Positions 5,411 through 6,822 of a stretch of 6,822 nucleotides of DNA are shown here, piece by piece (position 1 is the stretch's first letter; each line of letters starts with the position of its first letter). Source of the DNA: JAFGED01 sp034430835 (GTDB lineage: Bacteria > Chloroflexota > Anaerolineae > B4-G1); NCBI GenBank assembly GCA_034430835.1, contig DAOUDX010000222.1:1-6822 (forward strand). The letters are read 5' to 3'. The notes beneath the pieces were generated by a model. The model saw only the letters and a list, made by a program, of their open reading frames with translations, was not told the DNA's origin and did no database searches. The position numbers and the translations under genes are program-made.

Positions 5411-6067
5411 ATGGGGTGTTTCGTCGTGCTGCTGGGGCCGCCAGGCGCTGGCAAGGGGACGCAGGCCAAGTTGCTGGCGCAGGCGCTGGGTGTTCCTCAC
5501 GTCTCGAGTGGGGACCTGTTCCGTGATCATCTGGGCCGCAAGACGGACCTGGGGTTGCTGGCGAAAGAGTATATGGATCGGGGCAATCTCGTGCCCGACG
5601 ATGTCACGGTGGCCATGGTGATCGAGCGGATCGGCCGGCCTGATTGTCAGGATGGCGTTGTCCTGGATGGCTTTCCGCGAACGTTGAGCCAGGCCAAGGC
5701 ACTGGATGACCAGTTGGGCGAGCAGGGGCAGTGGGTATCCGTCGTGCCGCTGGTTCAGGTGCGGGATGAGGAGATTGTCAGGCGTCTCTCCGCCCGTCGA
5801 GTCTGTCGGAGCTGTGGGACGGTTTACAATCTGGTTTTCAACCCGCCTCCAACAGAGGACGCGTGTGAGTGCGGTGGCGAACTGTACCAGCGAGACGACG
5901 ATAACCCGGAGACGGTGCGCAATCGGTTGTACACGTACTACAAGGAGACATCACCGCTGATCGGTTACTACTTTGCCAAGGGCTTGCTGGTCGAGGTGAG
6001 CGGCGAGCAGGCGATTGAGGATGTGCAGGCCGACCTGTGGGCTGCCGTGAAAGCAGCCGAGGATTGA
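5411..6067 (+). CDS. adk: Adenylate kinase, long form with zinc-type LID
   Basis: Adk catalyses ATP + AMP to 2 ADP in the cytosol and sets the adenylate energy charge. The 218-residue product has the P-loop GPPGAGKGT (9-17), the AMP-site SSGDLFR (32-38), LDGFPRTLSQA (85-95), and arginines at R129, R161 (QRDDD) and R172 in the expected places. The LID carries cysteines C132, C135, C152 and C154. The first three follow the usual Cx2C-x16-C spacing, but the last pair is CxC (CECGGEL) instead of the usual Cx2C/D. ATG 5411 was chosen from the family N-terminus. The frame is open far upstream inside secY, so nothing else bounds it. There is no good close ribosome site (GAGGGG at 5391-5396 is 14 bases away), so coupling to secY translation is likely. 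Confidence 0.96.
   Translation: MGCFVVLLGPPGAGKGTQAKLLAQALGVPHVSSGDLFRDHLGRKTDLGLLAKEYMDRGNLVPDDVTVAMVIERIGRPDCQDGVVLDGFPRTLSQAKALDDQLGEQGQWVSVVPLVQVRDEEIVRRLSARRVCRSCGTVYNLVFNPPPTEDACECGGELYQRDDDNPETVRNRLYTYYKETSPLIGYYFAKGLLVEVSGEQAIEDVQADLWAAVKAAED
6059..6062 (+). promoter_or_regulatory. Shine-Dalgarno site supporting a TTG start of map
   Basis: GAGG inside the last adk codons lies six bases before TTG 6069. The first in-frame ATG (6105) would remove the conserved N-terminal strand and helix start, so the TTG is preferred. Confidence 0.55.
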
Positions 6068-6068
6068 G

Positions 6069-6822
6069 TTGATCTTTCTGAAATCGGCGAAAGAGATTAA
6101 CAAGATGCGCCGGGCCGGCAGGGTGGTGGCCGAGGTGCTGGATGAGATGCGGAAGCGAGTCGCGCCGGGCGTGACGACGGCGCAACTGGACGAGTGGGCA
6201 GAGGCGGTGATTCGCAAGCACGGGGCTACCCCGTCGTTCAAGGGCTATTCGCCTGATGGTCTACGCCCTCCTTTTCCGGCCACCATCTGCGCCTCGGTGA
6301 ACGAAGAGCTGGTGCACGGCATTCCCGGATTGCGCGTGTTGGATGAAGGGGACATTATCAGTGTAGACGTCGGCGCCATCTTGGATGGCTATCACGGCGA
6401 TGCGGCGGTCACGCTGCCGGTAGGTAAGATCGATCCTGACGTGCAGCGGCTTCTAGAGGTGACTGAGGCTGCACTCTATGAAGGCATTGGTGCGGCCAGA
6501 GAAGGGAATCGTTCCGGCGACATCTCGGCGGCCATCCAGTCCTTTGTGGAGGGACGCGGGTATAACGTCGTGCGGGAGTATACCAGCCACGGCATCGGGC
6601 GCAAGATGCACGAGGAACCTCAGGTACCCAACTATGGGTATCCAGGGCGGGGGGTGCAGTTGCGCAAGGGGTTGACTATCGCGCTGGAGCCGATGGTGCT
6701 GGCTGGCGAGCGGTTCGTCCGGGAGTTGGACGATCGCTGGACGGTGGTTTCGTGTGATGGGAAGTTAACGGCTCATTTTGAGCATACTGTCGCTGTGACC
6801 GACGGCGAGGCAGAGATTCTGA
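6069..6822 (+). CDS. map: Type I methionine aminopeptidase, 3' end cut by window edge
   Basis: Map removes the initiator methionine from new proteins at the ribosome exit, using two metal ions. The frame gives 251 residues and one further base with no stop; it reaches FEHTVAVTDGEAEIL, near the usual C-terminus, so only a few residues should be missing. It starts at TTG 6069 (IFLKSAKEINKMRRAGRVVAEVLDE follows, a typical start), one base after the adk stop. All five metal ligands are present: D100, D111, H174, E207 and E238, plus catalytic histidines H83 and H181. It is a short form without the N-terminal zinc-finger extension. Between FKGY (57-60) and FPATICASVNEELVHGIPG (69-87) there are about six extra residues (SPDGLRPP) compared with the common GYHGFPA form. 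TSHGIGR replaces the usual VGHGIGR. Confidence 0.94.
   Translation, partial: MIFLKSAKEINKMRRAGRVVAEVLDEMRKRVAPGVTTAQLDEWAEAVIRKHGATPSFKGYSPDGLRPPFPATICASVNEELVHGIPGLRVLDEGDIISVDVGAILDGYHGDAAVTLPVGKIDPDVQRLLEVTEAALYEGIGAAREGNRSGDISAAIQSFVEGRGYNVVREYTSHGIGRKMHEEPQVPNYGYPGRGVQLRKGLTIALEPMVLAGERFVRELDDRWTVVSCDGKLTAHFEHTVAVTDGEAEIL

Noticed and set aside
6478..6675. A 65-codon + strand open frame inside map.
   Set aside because: It lies in a different frame from map, whose five metal ligands are all intact across the same bases.

Overview
This window is a continuous run of the conserved bacterial spc ribosomal-protein operon, all on the + strand. The order is rplN (3' end), rplX, rplE, rpsN, rpsH, rplF, rplR, rpsE, rpmD, rplO, secY, adk, map (3' end cut by the window edge). 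Every gene was recognised from conserved family sequence. There is no minus-strand gene, mobile element, CRISPR array or RNA gene that I can support, and no gene-free stretch longer than 84 bases.

The DNA is GC-rich and has bacterial Shine-Dalgarno signals and some GTG and TTG starts. It carries the short zinc-binding form of S14, a zinc-ribbon form of L24 and a zinc-LID adenylate kinase. The wording of L24, L30, SecY and Map feels closest to Chloroflexota (Anaerolineae-like lineages), but that is an impression from family knowledge. No search was run, so phylum-level placement is tentative.

Layout: bases 1-126 hold the end of L14. Bases 151-2271 hold L24, L5, S14, S8 and L6, separated by gaps of 17-40 bases. 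Bases 2272-2355 are the largest gap (84 bases) and contain a long imperfect palindrome and a 7-base periodic repeat, the least ordinary thing in the window. Bases 2356-3973 hold L18, S5, L30 and L15, tightly packed, with a 4-base S5/L30 overlap. Bases 4005-6822 hold SecY, adenylate kinase and methionine aminopeptidase, with junctions of 2 and 1 bases.

The genes supply ribosome assembly (eight large- and small-subunit proteins complete, two more partial or zinc-dependent variants among them), the protein-export channel that nascent chains enter, the enzyme that balances adenine nucleotides, and the enzyme that removes initiator methionine. The close spacing indicates one co-transcribed and partly translation-coupled unit. 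No promoter or terminator was seen, as expected for the interior of this operon.

Overall this is a textbook housekeeping region and I do not see an undescribed biological system. Points worth a second look are the rplF-rplR palindromic element, a strong preference for TAG stop codons in highly expressed genes, a one-residue change in the zinc site of adenylate kinase, and a short insertion in Map.
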